Shown here: positions 7,851 to 16,668 of the stretch, piece after piece
Layout of the letters: each line of letters begins with the position of its first letter
How positions within the stretch are numbered: position 1 is the stretch's first letter
Source of the DNA: JAYREN01 sp963663375
GTDB taxonomy: Bacteria; Acidobacteriota; Holophagae; Holophagales; Holophagaceae
Assembly: GCA_963663375.1 (NCBI GenBank)
Contig: OY760195.1
Coordinates: 3,437,073 to 3,501,072 of the forward strand
Length of the DNA stretch: 64,000 nucleotides
Direction of reading: 5' to 3'
Made by a program: the position numbers and the translations under genes
The notes under the pieces: generated by a model
Seen by the model: only the letters and a program-made list of their open reading frames with translations
What the model was told of the DNA's origin: nothing
Database searches by the model: none

Positions 7851-9983
7851 CTACTTGAAGGTGGGGGGCAGGGTCATGCCCAGGTTCTTGAGGAGGAAGG
7901 CCCACATGTCTGCGCGCTCCTGGATGGTCTTGGCTGTGGGTTTCCCGGCGCCGTGGCCTGCATTGGTTTCGATGCGGGTGAGGATAGGCGCGGGGCCAGT
8001 CTGGGCGGCCTGGAGGGTGGCGGTGAACTTGTGGCTGTGGGCGGGCACCACGCGGTCATCGTGGTCGCCGGTGGTGATTAGCGTGGCCGGGTATTTGATG
8101 CCGGACTTGAGAGTGTGGAGGGGGCTGTACTTGATGAGGTTGTCGAAGCCCTCCTTGGTATCCGAGGACATGTAGTCGCTTTGCCACATCCAGCCGATGG
8201 TGAACTTGTGGTAGCGCAGCATGTCCAGCACGCCGACTGCGGGGATGGCGGCGCCGAAGAGCTCGGGGCGCTGAGTCAGGCAGGCGCCCACCAGCAGACC
8301 GCCGTTGGAGCCGCCATGGATGGCCAGCTTGGGGGTGGAGGTGAATTTCTCCTGGATCAGCCATTCCCCGGCGGCGATGAAATCATCAAAAGTATTCTGC
8401 TTCGTTTCCCGCTTGCCGGCGGCCCACCAATCCTTGCCGTATTCGTTGCCGCCCCGCAGGCAGGCTACGGCGTAGACGCCGCCCATCTCCATCCATACGA
8501 GGTTGGCGGGGCTGAAGCCGGGCGCCTGGGGGATGTTGAAACCACCGTAGCCGTAGAGCAGGGTGGGGTTGAGGCCATCGAGCTTCAGGCCCTTCTTGTG
8601 GGCCAGGAACATGGGCACCTTCGTTCCGTCCTTGCTGGGATAGAAGACCTGCTTCACCTCGAAGTCGCCGGGATTCACATCTACCTTGGGCTGGCGGAAT
8701 ACAGAGGTCTTGCCGCGCTTGAGGTCGTAGCGGTACGTGGTGGGGGGCAGGTTGTAGGACGTGAAGGTGTAGAAGACATCCTGGTCCTTGCGGTCACCGC
8801 CGAAGCCCGCGAGGTTGCCGATCTGGTCCTGCTTGATGGTCTTGAGGAACTTGCCCTTGAGGTCGTAGAACTTGACGGTATTGAGGGCATCGATGCGCCA
8901 GGTGACGGCCAGGGTGTTGCCCAGCAGACTCACACCACCGATCACGTCACGGTTGGTGGACTGGGGTACGATTTCCTTCCAGGCCTTGGGTTCGGAATTC
9001 AGGCGGTTCACGGCGATGATTCGGCCGCGAGGGGCCTCGAAGTCCGTGGACACATAGAAGGTGTCGCCGTCATTCCCAAGGATGCTGTAGGAACCGTCGA
9101 ACTTGTCGAAGAGGGGCTGCACGGGGCCATCGGCCTTGGTCAGATCTTTGATGAACACGCGGTTGCGCCGCTCGGTACCCTGGCTCTGGCCGATGACGAG
9201 GAAGCGGCCATCGTCTGTGACGTTGCAATGGAAGCCCCAGTCCGGCTGGTCGGGGCGCTCGTAGACGATTGTGTCGGCGCTCACAGGGGTGCCCAGCTTG
9301 TGGAAGTAGAGCTTCTGGTGCTTGTAGACCGCGGTCAGGGCCTTGGAGGCCTCCACCGCCGGATAGGCGGAGTAGTAAAAGCCGCTGCCATCCTTGGCCC
9401 AGTCGTTCACGCCCACCCGGCCCGTGGGCAGGGCATCCGGAAGATCCTGCCCCGTGGCGACTTCGCGGATCTTCCAGGTGGTCACATCCGCGCCCGCCTT
9501 GGACAGACCGTAGGCCATGTACTTCCCATCCTCGCTGAAGACCGTGCCGGCCAGCGACACGGTGCCGTCCTTGCTGAGGCTGTTGGGGTCCAGCAGCACG
9601 CGGCCCTTGTCCTCGAGCCTTTCCGTGAGGTAGAGCACGGACTGGTTCTGCAGGCCGGTGTTGTAGCCGTAGACGTAGTAGCTGCCGTGCTTGCGGGGGG
9701 CTCCGAACTTCTCGTAGTTCCAGAGCCGAGTCAGGCGCTCCTTGATGCGGGTGCGCTCGGGAATCCCGGCGAAGTAGGCTTCGGTGACCTTGTTCTGGGC
9801 TTCGACCCAGGCCTTGGTATCCAGACTGTGGTCATCCTCCAGCCATCGATACGGGTCGGGAACCTGGGTTCCGAAGTAGGTGTCCACTACGTCCAGCTTG
9901 CGGGTGACAGGGGCCTTGGGGGGCGCCTGTGCCACCAGCGCACAGGCTGAAAGAGACAGGGCCAGGATGGGGCGGAAGCGCAT
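7851..9983 (-). CDS. Prolyl oligopeptidase (S9A), secreted
   Basis: A 710-residue S9 family serine peptidase that cleaves short peptides after proline. The N-terminus MRFRPILALSLSACALVAQA is a signal peptide, so the enzyme should act in the periplasm or outside. An N-terminal beta-propeller is followed by a C-terminal alpha/beta hydrolase with the nucleophile in HGGSNGGLL near residue 557, the acid in DHDDRV near 642 and the histidine in NAGHGAG near 676. I chose the ATG at 9983 over longer starts because AGGAG lies 6 bases upstream; the ATG at 9989 directly abuts that site. It has its own transcription unit. Length is normal for the family. Confidence 0.93.
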   Translation of the reverse strand: MRFRPILALSLSACALVAQAPPKAPVTRKLDVVDTYFGTQVPDPYRWLEDDHSLDTKAWVEAQNKVTEAYFAGIPERTRIKERLTRLWNYEKFGAPRKHGSYYVYGYNTGLQNQSVLYLTERLEDKGRVLLDPNSLSKDGTVSLAGTVFSEDGKYMAYGLSKAGADVTTWKIREVATGQDLPDALPTGRVGVNDWAKDGSGFYYSAYPAVEASKALTAVYKHQKLYFHKLGTPVSADTIVYERPDQPDWGFHCNVTDDGRFLVIGQSQGTERRNRVFIKDLTKADGPVQPLFDKFDGSYSILGNDGDTFYVSTDFEAPRGRIIAVNRLNSEPKAWKEIVPQSTNRDVIGGVSLLGNTLAVTWRIDALNTVKFYDLKGKFLKTIKQDQIGNLAGFGGDRKDQDVFYTFTSYNLPPTTYRYDLKRGKTSVFRQPKVDVNPGDFEVKQVFYPSKDGTKVPMFLAHKKGLKLDGLNPTLLYGYGGFNIPQAPGFSPANLVWMEMGGVYAVACLRGGNEYGKDWWAAGKRETKQNTFDDFIAAGEWLIQEKFTSTPKLAIHGGSNGGLLVGACLTQRPELFGAAIPAVGVLDMLRYHKFTIGWMWQSDYMSSDTKEGFDNLIKYSPLHTLKSGIKYPATLITTGDHDDRVVPAHSHKFTATLQAAQTGPAPILTRIETNAGHGAGKPTAKTIQERADMWAFLLKNLGMTLPPTFK

Positions 9984-10096
9984 GGGCATCTCCTGTGTGA
10001 GGGGGTAGTGTAGCATCGTGACGCGATGCTTGTGTTTCGCGCCTGTCACGGGGTGGTGCTAGGCTTCGTCCCATCACCACTTCACCGGGGAGCCCC

Positions 10097-11425
10097 ATGG
10101 TCGCATCCGCCAAGAAGGTGTTCGTTCTCGACACCAATGTCCTGCTGCATGATCCCCAGGCGATCTTTCGCTTTCAGGAGCACGACATCGTGATCCCCAT
10201 CGTGGTGATCGAGGAAATTGACACCTTCAAGAAGGACCAGACCGAGATCGGCCGCAATGCTCGCTCCGTCTCCCGGCAGCTCGACAAGCTGAGGAAGCTC
10301 GGCAGCCTCAGCGATGGCGTCACCATGGAGGGGGGCGGCATCCTCAAGGTGGATGTGGCGCCGTACCGGCAGGATCTCGGGTTCTCCACTCTGGACAAGC
10401 ACAAGGCCGACAATCAGATCCTGGCCTGTGCCCTGGCGATGCTCAAGGAGCGCAAGGAAAAGGTGGTGCTCGTCAGCAAGGACACCAACCTGCGAATCAA
10501 GGCCGACGCCGCGCGTTTGGAGGCCGAAGATTACACCACGGACCGGGTGGAGCTCGACGGCCTCTACACGGGCACGGACCAGTGGGAGGTGGATGGCGTG
10601 CAGGTGGATCTCGTCTACGAGGGAGGTCTGCTGCCCGAGGAAACCCATCCACTGCATCCCAATCAGTTCGTCACATTGCAGGACCGCACCAACGAGAGCC
10701 ATACCGCCGTCGGCCGCTTCTATGCCGCCGATGGGCGCATCCATCCCCTCAAGCGTACGGAGCAGCCGCCCTGGGGCATCAAGGCTCGCAATCGCGAACA
10801 GCAGTTCGCGCTGGAGCTGCTCCTCGATGATTCCATCCAGGTGGTGACGCTGCTGGGCAAGGCCGGCACGGGCAAGACGCTTTTGGCCATCGCCGCGGGC
10901 CTGCAGCAGGTGGTGGACGACGAGCGGTACAACAAGCTGCTGGTGAGTCGCCCCGTGATGCCCATGGGCCGTGACTTGGGCTTTTTGCCGGGCGATGTCG
11001 GGGAAAAGCTCCGTCCCTACATGCAGCCCATCTACGACAACCTGGATTACATCGTCGCGGCCAACACCGAGATGCGGCGCCGGTCCAGCATGACCGTGGG
11101 GCAGTTGGAGGAGGGTGGCTACCTGAGCGTCGAGCCCCTCACCTACATCCGCGGCCGCAGCATTCCCAACCAGTACATCATCGTGGACGAGGCCCAGAAC
11201 CTGACGCCCCACGAGATCAAGACCATCCTCACGCGGGCGGGGGAAGGCACCAAGGTGGTGCTCACCGGGGATCCCTACCAGATCGACAACCCCTATGTGG
11301 ATGCCAGCACCAACGGCCTGAGCTACCTCGCCGAGCACTTCAAGCACCTGGATATCTCGGGGCACGTAACCCTGATGAAGGGTGAGCGTTCCCGCATGGC
11401 CGAACTGGCCAGCAACCTCCTGTAG
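10097..11425 (+). CDS. PhoH-family ATPase with N-terminal PIN domain
   Basis: A 442-residue protein. Residues 1-150 form a PIN nuclease-like domain that begins KVFVLDTNVLLHDP and has the acidic residues expected for metal binding (D12, E36 in VIEEIDTF, later D residues in VSKDTNLRIKAD). Residues about 220-440 are a PhoH ATPase with Walker A LGKAGTGKT near 254 and Walker B IVDEAQN near 364. The family (YlaK/PhoH2 type) is linked to RNA unwinding and cleavage; the substrate is not known. The start is the ATG at 10097 after GGGGAG. It is followed 12 bases later by a small membrane protein gene, probably in the same transcript. Confidence 0.9.
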   Translation: MVASAKKVFVLDTNVLLHDPQAIFRFQEHDIVIPIVVIEEIDTFKKDQTEIGRNARSVSRQLDKLRKLGSLSDGVTMEGGGILKVDVAPYRQDLGFSTLDKHKADNQILACALAMLKERKEKVVLVSKDTNLRIKADAARLEAEDYTTDRVELDGLYTGTDQWEVDGVQVDLVYEGGLLPEETHPLHPNQFVTLQDRTNESHTAVGRFYAADGRIHPLKRTEQPPWGIKARNREQQFALELLLDDSIQVVTLLGKAGTGKTLLAIAAGLQQVVDDERYNKLLVSRPVMPMGRDLGFLPGDVGEKLRPYMQPIYDNLDYIVAANTEMRRRSSMTVGQLEEGGYLSVEPLTYIRGRSIPNQYIIVDEAQNLTPHEIKTILTRAGEGTKVVLTGDPYQIDNPYVDASTNGLSYLAEHFKHLDISGHVTLMKGERSRMAELASNLL

Positions 11426-11437
11426 GAGCACCCTCCC

Positions 11438-11935
11438 ATGGTGGACAGCGGCTGGGACAACGGGGGCATGGCCCCAAGCAAGAAAAAAGGCATGCCCATC
11501 TGGGGCAAGGTGCTCGCGGGATGTGGCGTGGCGGTGCTTCTGCTCCTGGCCACCTGCGTGGGGGCGATTACCTGGGGGGTGGGGAAAGTGTCCCAGAAGG
11601 CCGATCAGGCCTGGGCCCAGATGGACCAGACCGTTCGCAGTCTGAGGACCGAGCAGGGGACGAAGGCGCTGTACCTGGCGAATCCGGGCCTGGCGGACAC
11701 CTATCCGAACGAGGAGGAGTTCTTGAAGGCGGCCGAGGGCTGGCGCGACAAACTGGGTGAGTTTCCCGCCCGGCGGCCCAGCATTCGGGATCTGGTCGAA
11801 GAAAAGCATGGCGGCGGGCACTTCAATATCGAATCCAGGAATTCCACGACCCGGGTCGAGTACCAGATTCCCAAGGGGGGGCGCCTGCACCTTGTGATGG
11901 AGGCGGGCAAGCTGACGGACCTGCGCGTGGAGTAG
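11438..11935 (+). CDS. Hypothetical single-pass membrane protein
   Basis: A 165-residue protein starting at an ATG preceded by AGGAG. One TM helix lies at about 27-48 (VLAGCGVAVLLLLATC). The rest is a soluble domain of about 115 residues. No family is recognised. The cysteine within the helix is not in a proper lipobox. It follows the PIN-PhoH gene by 12 bases and precedes tyrS by 32, so it is probably cotranscribed with one or both. Confidence 0.7.
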   Translation: MVDSGWDNGGMAPSKKKGMPIWGKVLAGCGVAVLLLLATCVGAITWGVGKVSQKADQAWAQMDQTVRSLRTEQGTKALYLANPGLADTYPNEEEFLKAAEGWRDKLGEFPARRPSIRDLVEEKHGGGHFNIESRNSTTRVEYQIPKGGRLHLVMEAGKLTDLRVE

Positions 11936-11967
11936 CACATCGGGGCTTTTTCAGGGAAGATGCTCAC

Positions 11968-13161
11968 ATGAGCATTGTTTCCGTTCCGGACGCCCTCGAG
12001 CTTCTGCTTAAGGGCACTATCACCTGCCACACCCGAGAGCTTCTCGAGGCGCGATTGAAGACTGGCCGCCCGCTCCGGGTCAAGGCGGGCTTCGATCCCA
12101 CGGCTCCCGATCTCCATCTGGGGCATGGCGTCCTGCTGCGGAAGATGGCCCAGTTCCAGAAACAGGGGCATACCGTAGTTTTCCTGATCGGCGATTTCAC
12201 CGCGATGATCGGCGACCCCACGGGGAAGAAGGCCACGCGCCCCGCACTCACTCGCGAAGAGATCGATGCCAATGCCGAGACCTACAAGGTCCAGGTCTTC
12301 AAGATCCTGGACCCTGAGAAGACCGAGATCCGCTTCAACAGCGAGTGGCTGGATCCCCTCCACGGCCCCGACTGGATTCGCCTGGCGTCGAAATTCACCG
12401 TGGCCCAGATGCTGGAGCGCAACGATTTCCAGAAGCGCATGGCGGCCAGTGAGCCCATCAGCTTCCACGAACTGCTCTACCCGCTGGTGCAGGCCTACGA
12501 CTCCGTGGCGCTGAAGGCCGATGTGGAACTGGGGGGCAACGACCAGCTCTTCAACCTCATGCGGGGCCGGGATCTCCAGGAATCCCTGGGCCAGTCGCCC
12601 CAGATCGTGCTCACGGTACCACTGCTGTTGGGCCTGGATGGCGTGGAGAAGATGTCCAAGTCGTTGGGCAACTACATCGGTTTCTTCGAGGGTGCCGACG
12701 ACCAGTTCGGCAAGGCGATGAGTGTGTCCGATGCGTTGATGTGGGAGTGGTACCTGCTCCTCACCGACAAGCTGCCCGCCGAGATCGAGGCCATGAAGGC
12801 CGGTCATCCCATGGATGCTAAGAAGGGCCTGGCCCGGGAGATCGTAGCCCAGTTCCACGGGGCGGCCGAGGCCGTAGCTGCCGAAGAGCGCTGGGTGCGG
12901 CGCTTCTCCGAGCGCAAGGTGGACGATGCACCCGAGGTGACCGTGGCTGCCACCGCCGGGGAGGTGCCCTTGAGCCGCCTGCTGGTGGAACGCGGCATGG
13001 CCGCTTCCCGCAAGGAGGCCGAACGCCTCATGGCCCAGGGGGCCGTGAGCCTCGATGGGCAGAAGGTCTCCGACGCCCAGCACCGGGTTGATCTGCGCGC
13101 CGGCGACAGCGTGCTGGTGCGGGCCGGGAAACTGAAACTCGAACGGTGGGTGGTCCAATGA
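11968..13161 (+). CDS. tyrS: Tyrosyl-tRNA synthetase
   Basis: A 397-residue class I aminoacyl-tRNA synthetase that charges tRNA-Tyr. The HIGH motif reads HLGHG near residue 50, the KMSKS motif is exact near 228-232, and a C-terminal S4-like RNA-binding domain (LLVERGMAASRKEAERLM) lies at about 330-390. The tyrosine-binding QxxxD region is present as LVQAYDSV with GGNDQ downstream. This is the shorter TyrZ-like subgroup in which KFTVAQML follows the first half of the Rossmann fold. The stop overlaps the start of the next gene by ATGA, indicating translational coupling. Confidence 0.96.
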   Translation: MSIVSVPDALELLLKGTITCHTRELLEARLKTGRPLRVKAGFDPTAPDLHLGHGVLLRKMAQFQKQGHTVVFLIGDFTAMIGDPTGKKATRPALTREEIDANAETYKVQVFKILDPEKTEIRFNSEWLDPLHGPDWIRLASKFTVAQMLERNDFQKRMAASEPISFHELLYPLVQAYDSVALKADVELGGNDQLFNLMRGRDLQESLGQSPQIVLTVPLLLGLDGVEKMSKSLGNYIGFFEGADDQFGKAMSVSDALMWEWYLLLTDKLPAEIEAMKAGHPMDAKKGLAREIVAQFHGAAEAVAAEERWVRRFSERKVDDAPEVTVAATAGEVPLSRLLVERGMAASRKEAERLMAQGAVSLDGQKVSDAQHRVDLRAGDSVLVRAGKLKLERWVVQ

Positions 13162-14882
13162 GCGCAAAGGCCCTCCAAGACCTCTTTCGGCGCCACCGCG
13201 AAAAGGCTACGGGCCTCTGGAGGCTTGGGCAGGAACCCAGCCGCACGGTCTATTTCGACTCGGGCGACATCGTGTTTGCCCAGAGCACCCATCCCATGGA
13301 CCGCCTTACCCACCTGCTGGTGGAGCGGGGCAAACTCACCCAGACCCAACTGGACTATGCCTTGGCCAATCTCCGCCAGGGCATCAGCATCGGGAAGAAC
13401 CTGATCGAGATGGGCTTCATCACCCAGCGGGATCTCCTTGAGGTGGCTCGGGCCCAGGTGGAGCGCGTGGTCTCGGCTTCCCTGGCGACCACCGACCTCG
13501 AGCCGGTCTTCGAGGCCAAGGAGCTGGATGCCAATGTGGTGCGCCTGCCCTTCGACACGCCCGAACTGTTGTTGAATGGCCTCCTGGGGCTCAAGGACCG
13601 GGAAGCCATGCTCGAGCTGTTGGGGCCTCTCAATCAGGTGGTGGTCCTGCAGGGGCGCCGCCTCATGGAGATGACCCTGCCCGCCGATCTGGCCAAGCTC
13701 CCGCCGCTCTTGGATGGCACCCATACGCTGCTGGAACTCAGCCGGGAGTCCCTGGCGGAGCCCCTGCGCCTCGGCACCTTCGCCCTCTTCCTGCGGGAGA
13801 TGGGGTGGGCGCGACTCCACGAGATGCCGCCCATGGACCGGAGCGTGCTGGATCTGGCTCTGGCTCCGGAGCCGGAACCCCTTTCCGGGCTCTTGCCCTC
13901 CCCCGAAATCGAAACGGTGCCTTCGCTCTTCTCTTCCATCCAGGCCGCCGCCAAGCCCACCACCAACCTAGAGCATCTCTCCCAGGCCATCGACTCGCTG
14001 CCGGAGGCTCAGCCCCTCCCCGGGCCCGAGGGTGAAGTCGACAGCTTTGGCTTTTCCGTGGAATCCGGGCAGGCCATCCTGCCCACCCCCCAGGGGATGC
14101 CCCCCCTGCAGGAGCCGATCCAGGTTCCGCCGCCCCCGGAGTCGGGGCCCTTCGTTCCCCAGGTCGATCCAGCCGTCACGATCATGCCCTCTACTCTGAC
14201 CGGCCCCGAAGCGGCTCCAGAGGCGGTTCCGGACTTCGAAGAGGAACTGCCGCGAAAGAATCGGGTTCCCCTGCTGGCGGTCTTGGCTCTGATTGCCGTC
14301 GTGGCAGGCGGAGTCTATGGGTGGAGTCGGCTGAAACGGCGCAGTCCCCAGCTCTCGGCGGCCCCGGTCGCCCCAGTGAAGACCCCGGAGTTGCCCACGC
14401 CACTCCCGGCTGCCGCCGAATCTTCTGCCTCCCAGGTGGCGATTCCAGAGCCCGCGCCCGAAACAAAGGTGACCCCCCCAGAAACCAAAGTGGAGCCCAG
14501 GCCCGCCACCCCCAAGGAAGTCGGCCACTCCCCTGGGGAGCGCGCAGAAGCCCTCCGCAAGGGAGACGTCACCCTGGCGGTGCGCCAAGGTGAGAGGTAC
14601 CTCAAGGAGCTGGCCAAGTCCCAGTGGACCCTGCGACTGGAGATCGCTTGCCAGCCGGAGACTCTGCGGCGGGCGGTCGGCCTCTTCGAGGATGCCAAGC
14701 CCGACCTCTGGGTGTTGCCCCTGGCGCTGCGGGATGGCCGGGGCTGCTTCCAGGTCTTCGCGGGGCACTATCCCAATCGGGCGGCAGCAGAGAAGGCGAT
14801 CCGGAAATTACCGGCCCCGTTCCGTTCGGAGGGCAATCGGCCCAAACCCTTCAAAATTGGGGACATAGAGATCAAACAATAA
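13158..14882 (+). CDS. DUF4388 (PATAN-like) membrane protein with C-terminal SPOR domain
   Basis: A 574-residue protein that starts at the ATG overlapping the tyrS stop. Residues 1-100 look like DUF4388, a domain found in many delta-proteobacterial and acidobacterial regulators (TGLWRLGQEPSRTVYFDSGD). A long Pro/Glu-rich linker follows, then a TM helix near 368-388 (LLAVLALIAVVAGGVYGW), a second Pro-rich periplasmic linker and a SPOR-like domain near 489-574 (GCFQVFAGHYPNRAAAEKA). SPOR domains bind septal peptidoglycan lacking stem peptides, so this protein may link a cytoplasmic partner to the division site. The adjacent gene rlpA also has SPOR. Function is inferred from domains only. Confidence 0.8.
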   Translation: MSAKALQDLFRRHREKATGLWRLGQEPSRTVYFDSGDIVFAQSTHPMDRLTHLLVERGKLTQTQLDYALANLRQGISIGKNLIEMGFITQRDLLEVARAQVERVVSASLATTDLEPVFEAKELDANVVRLPFDTPELLLNGLLGLKDREAMLELLGPLNQVVVLQGRRLMEMTLPADLAKLPPLLDGTHTLLELSRESLAEPLRLGTFALFLREMGWARLHEMPPMDRSVLDLALAPEPEPLSGLLPSPEIETVPSLFSSIQAAAKPTTNLEHLSQAIDSLPEAQPLPGPEGEVDSFGFSVESGQAILPTPQGMPPLQEPIQVPPPPESGPFVPQVDPAVTIMPSTLTGPEAAPEAVPDFEEELPRKNRVPLLAVLALIAVVAGGVYGWSRLKRRSPQLSAAPVAPVKTPELPTPLPAAAESSASQVAIPEPAPETKVTPPETKVEPRPATPKEVGHSPGERAEALRKGDVTLAVRQGERYLKELAKSQWTLRLEIACQPETLRRAVGLFEDAKPDLWVLPLALRDGRGCFQVFAGHYPNRAAAEKAIRKLPAPFRSEGNRPKPFKIGDIEIKQ

Positions 14883-14968
14883 GCCCGTTCTGGGTAGCAA
14901 TCTGTCAAGGATTGCTAAAGTGTTGAACGGCGTAGGCCTTTCGCTATGGAGACGGCTGGCATCAAGGG

Positions 14969-14996
14969 TTTACATTTCGGAAAGATTGGGTATACT
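14969..14996 (+). promoter_or_regulatory. Sigma-70 promoter upstream of rlpA
   Basis: TTTACA at 14969-14974 and TATACT at 14991-14996 are separated by 16 bases. Both boxes are close to consensus. Transcription would start near 15003, giving a short leader of about 36 bases to the rlpA ATG. Confidence 0.65.
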
Positions 14997-15038
14997 GGCC
15001 GGATAAGGTCAGACTGACCACGATCTTTCTGGAGCATC

Positions 15039-15890
15039 ATGGAGTTCAATCCGCTTTCCACCCAGAACTGGAGCCGAGCCTTCAACATCTGGATCGAAGA
15101 CATCCAGGTGCAGTTCCAGCCGGTGATTGAACTGGAGAGAGCGCTCATCCACGGCGGTCTGCTGAGAAGGGTCCGCAGCCTCACCCGGTTTTCGGCGGCG
15201 GTGGTCATGCTGCTCTTCACGATCCACTGCACCCGTGCTCGGGTCGAGGGGCGAGCTTTAGGCTTCGCTGCTTCCCGATCAACGGAGGAACCTGGACAGA
15301 CCGGTTATTCCGAGTTGGGCGAGGCCAGCTGGTACGGTAGTGAGGAGGACGGATTTGCCGGCAAGCCCACGGCCAGCGGCGAAGCCTTCGACCCTGACCG
15401 CCTTACCTGTGCCCATCGAACCCTGCCCCTGGGTAGCTATGTCGAGGTGGAAAACCTGGAAAGCGGGAAGAAGGCGGTCCTCCGGGTGAATGATCGGGGT
15501 CCCTTCACGCGGGGCCGGGTTCTGGATGTCTCTCGCCAGGGCGCCCGGGAGCTCGGGTTCATGGCCAAAGGGGTCGCGCGGATCCAGCTGCGGGCCATCA
15601 ATGCCGACGGCAGCCCCGCGAGTGTTGATGCCTTGGGTGACCAGGAAGATCCCTACACCATCCAGGTGGCCGCCCTCGGGGACCCCGCCAACATCGAGCG
15701 GCTCAGCCGAGCCCTGGAGGCCTCCTTTGGAGAGGTGAGCCTGCAGGAGGCGCATTCCAGGGGGCGCGAGGTGAAACGTGTCCGGGTCGGCTCCTTCGCG
15801 CGTCTCGAAGATGCCCAGAGGACCGCCGAGGAAATCGCCAAGCGCTTTGGAGATCGTGGTGTCGAGCCCTTCATCACGCGACGACGCTAG
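15039..15890 (+). CDS. rlpA: RlpA-like septal ring lytic transglycosylase with SPOR domain
   Basis: A 283-residue RlpA-family protein. The double-psi beta-barrel spans about residues 97-188 (ASWYGSEEDG, RTLPLGSYVEVENL, VNDRGPFTRGRVLDVS), with the catalytic-type DRGPF motif. A SPOR domain covers about 204-283 (PYTIQVAALGDPANIERL). RlpA cleaves naked glycan strands at the septum. The N-terminus is unusual: about 55 polar residues precede a hydrophobic stretch SAAVVMLLFTIHC, which resembles a signal or anchor but lacks a clean lipobox. The ATG at 15039 has GGAG 5 bases upstream and fits the promoter; a later internal start cannot be excluded. The 3' end overlaps ispD. Confidence 0.88.
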   Translation: MEFNPLSTQNWSRAFNIWIEDIQVQFQPVIELERALIHGGLLRRVRSLTRFSAAVVMLLFTIHCTRARVEGRALGFAASRSTEEPGQTGYSELGEASWYGSEEDGFAGKPTASGEAFDPDRLTCAHRTLPLGSYVEVENLESGKKAVLRVNDRGPFTRGRVLDVSRQGARELGFMAKGVARIQLRAINADGSPASVDALGDQEDPYTIQVAALGDPANIERLSRALEASFGEVSLQEAHSRGREVKRVRVGSFARLEDAQRTAEEIAKRFGDRGVEPFITRRR

Positions 15891-16566
15891 ATCCTACCTG
15901 CTTATTCCCGCCGGTGGCCAAGGGCTCCGGATGGGCGGAGGCACGCCCAAGCAATTCCGGGATTGGGGGGGTGTGCCTCTCCTTCGCGCCACGGCCCAGG
16001 CATTTCTCGCGCCCGGGATGCCGCCCCTAGCGGGCATCGCCTTCTCTGTGCCCGAGGATCGGGTGGCGGAGGTGGAGAGCTGGGCCTTCGGTGTCCCCAC
16101 CTGGGTGACCGTGGGGGGCGCCTCCCGCCAGGCGTCGGTGGCGACCGCCTTGGCCCTGCTGCCGAATCACCCCGATCTTTCCGTCATGATCCACGATGCG
16201 GTGAGGCCCTTTCCGCCTCAGGCTCCGACCTGGGACGCCCTCTCGGCCCTGGCGTACGCGGATGGCTCGCTCCTCGCGGAGGCCTCAACGGACACGCTCA
16301 AGCGGGTGGACGCCGATGGAATCGTGCTGGCCACGGAACCCAGGGACCAGATCTTTCGGGCCCAGACCCCCCAGGTGGCGCGTCTTGCCACTTGGCGGCG
16401 AGCCTTCGCATGGGCATCCGAATGCGGCTTCACGGGCACGGATGATGCCTCTCTGCTGGAAGCGATGGGATTGCGGGTAAAGGTGATCCCCGCTCCGGCC
16501 TCGAACCTGAAGCTGACGACCCCCGAGGATTGGTACCGGTTCTCCCCGCGAGAACCACAGCCGTAG
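15859..16566 (+). CDS. ispD: 2-C-methyl-D-erythritol 4-phosphate cytidylyltransferase
   Basis: A 235-residue enzyme of the MEP isoprenoid pathway that joins CTP and methylerythritol phosphate. The nucleotide-binding signature reads PAGGQGLRMGGGTPKQF near the N-terminus, followed by IHDAVRPF and later TDTLKRV, all typical of IspD. No ATG is suitably placed, so I propose GTG at 15859, with GGAG 6 bases upstream; GTG at 15856 is also possible. The start lies inside the end of rlpA, a 32-base overlap in another frame. The downstream genes ispF and ispE are not nearby. It is probably transcribed with rlpA. Confidence 0.9.
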   Translation: MSSPSSRDDARSYLLIPAGGQGLRMGGGTPKQFRDWGGVPLLRATAQAFLAPGMPPLAGIAFSVPEDRVAEVESWAFGVPTWVTVGGASRQASVATALALLPNHPDLSVMIHDAVRPFPPQAPTWDALSALAYADGSLLAEASTDTLKRVDADGIVLATEPRDQIFRAQTPQVARLATWRRAFAWASECGFTGTDDASLLEAMGLRVKVIPAPASNLKLTTPEDWYRFSPREPQP

Positions 16567-16571
16567 CAGGA

Positions 16572-16599
16572 TTGACACATAGAATCGGGTCGGTTTAAG
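16572..16599 (+). promoter_or_regulatory. Possible sigma-70 promoter upstream of lpxC
   Basis: A perfect -35 TTGACA at 16572-16577 is followed after 16 bases by TTTAAG, a four-of-six match to the -10 consensus. It lies just past the ispD stop and 70 bases before the lpxC start. The -10 is weak, so the assignment is tentative. Confidence 0.5.
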
Positions 16600-16668
16600 G
16601 GTTTAAATGTTGCAAAGGAATGTCATGCAACATGGCCCAAGGATTGCTTAAGGGATTTCGAGGCCACT

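Noticed and set aside
8115..9950. Plus-strand ORF over the prolyl oligopeptidase
   Set aside because: A shadow frame without motifs; the minus-strand frame has the catalytic triad and a signal peptide.
10082..11938. Minus-strand ORF of 618 codons over the PIN-PhoH gene
   Set aside because: It opposes a clear ATPase with Walker motifs and spans two plus-strand genes; composition is shadow-like.
15226..15240. Lipobox in RlpA near LLFTIHC
   Set aside because: The residues before the Cys (TIH) do not fit the usual lipobox, so I did not call it a lipoprotein.
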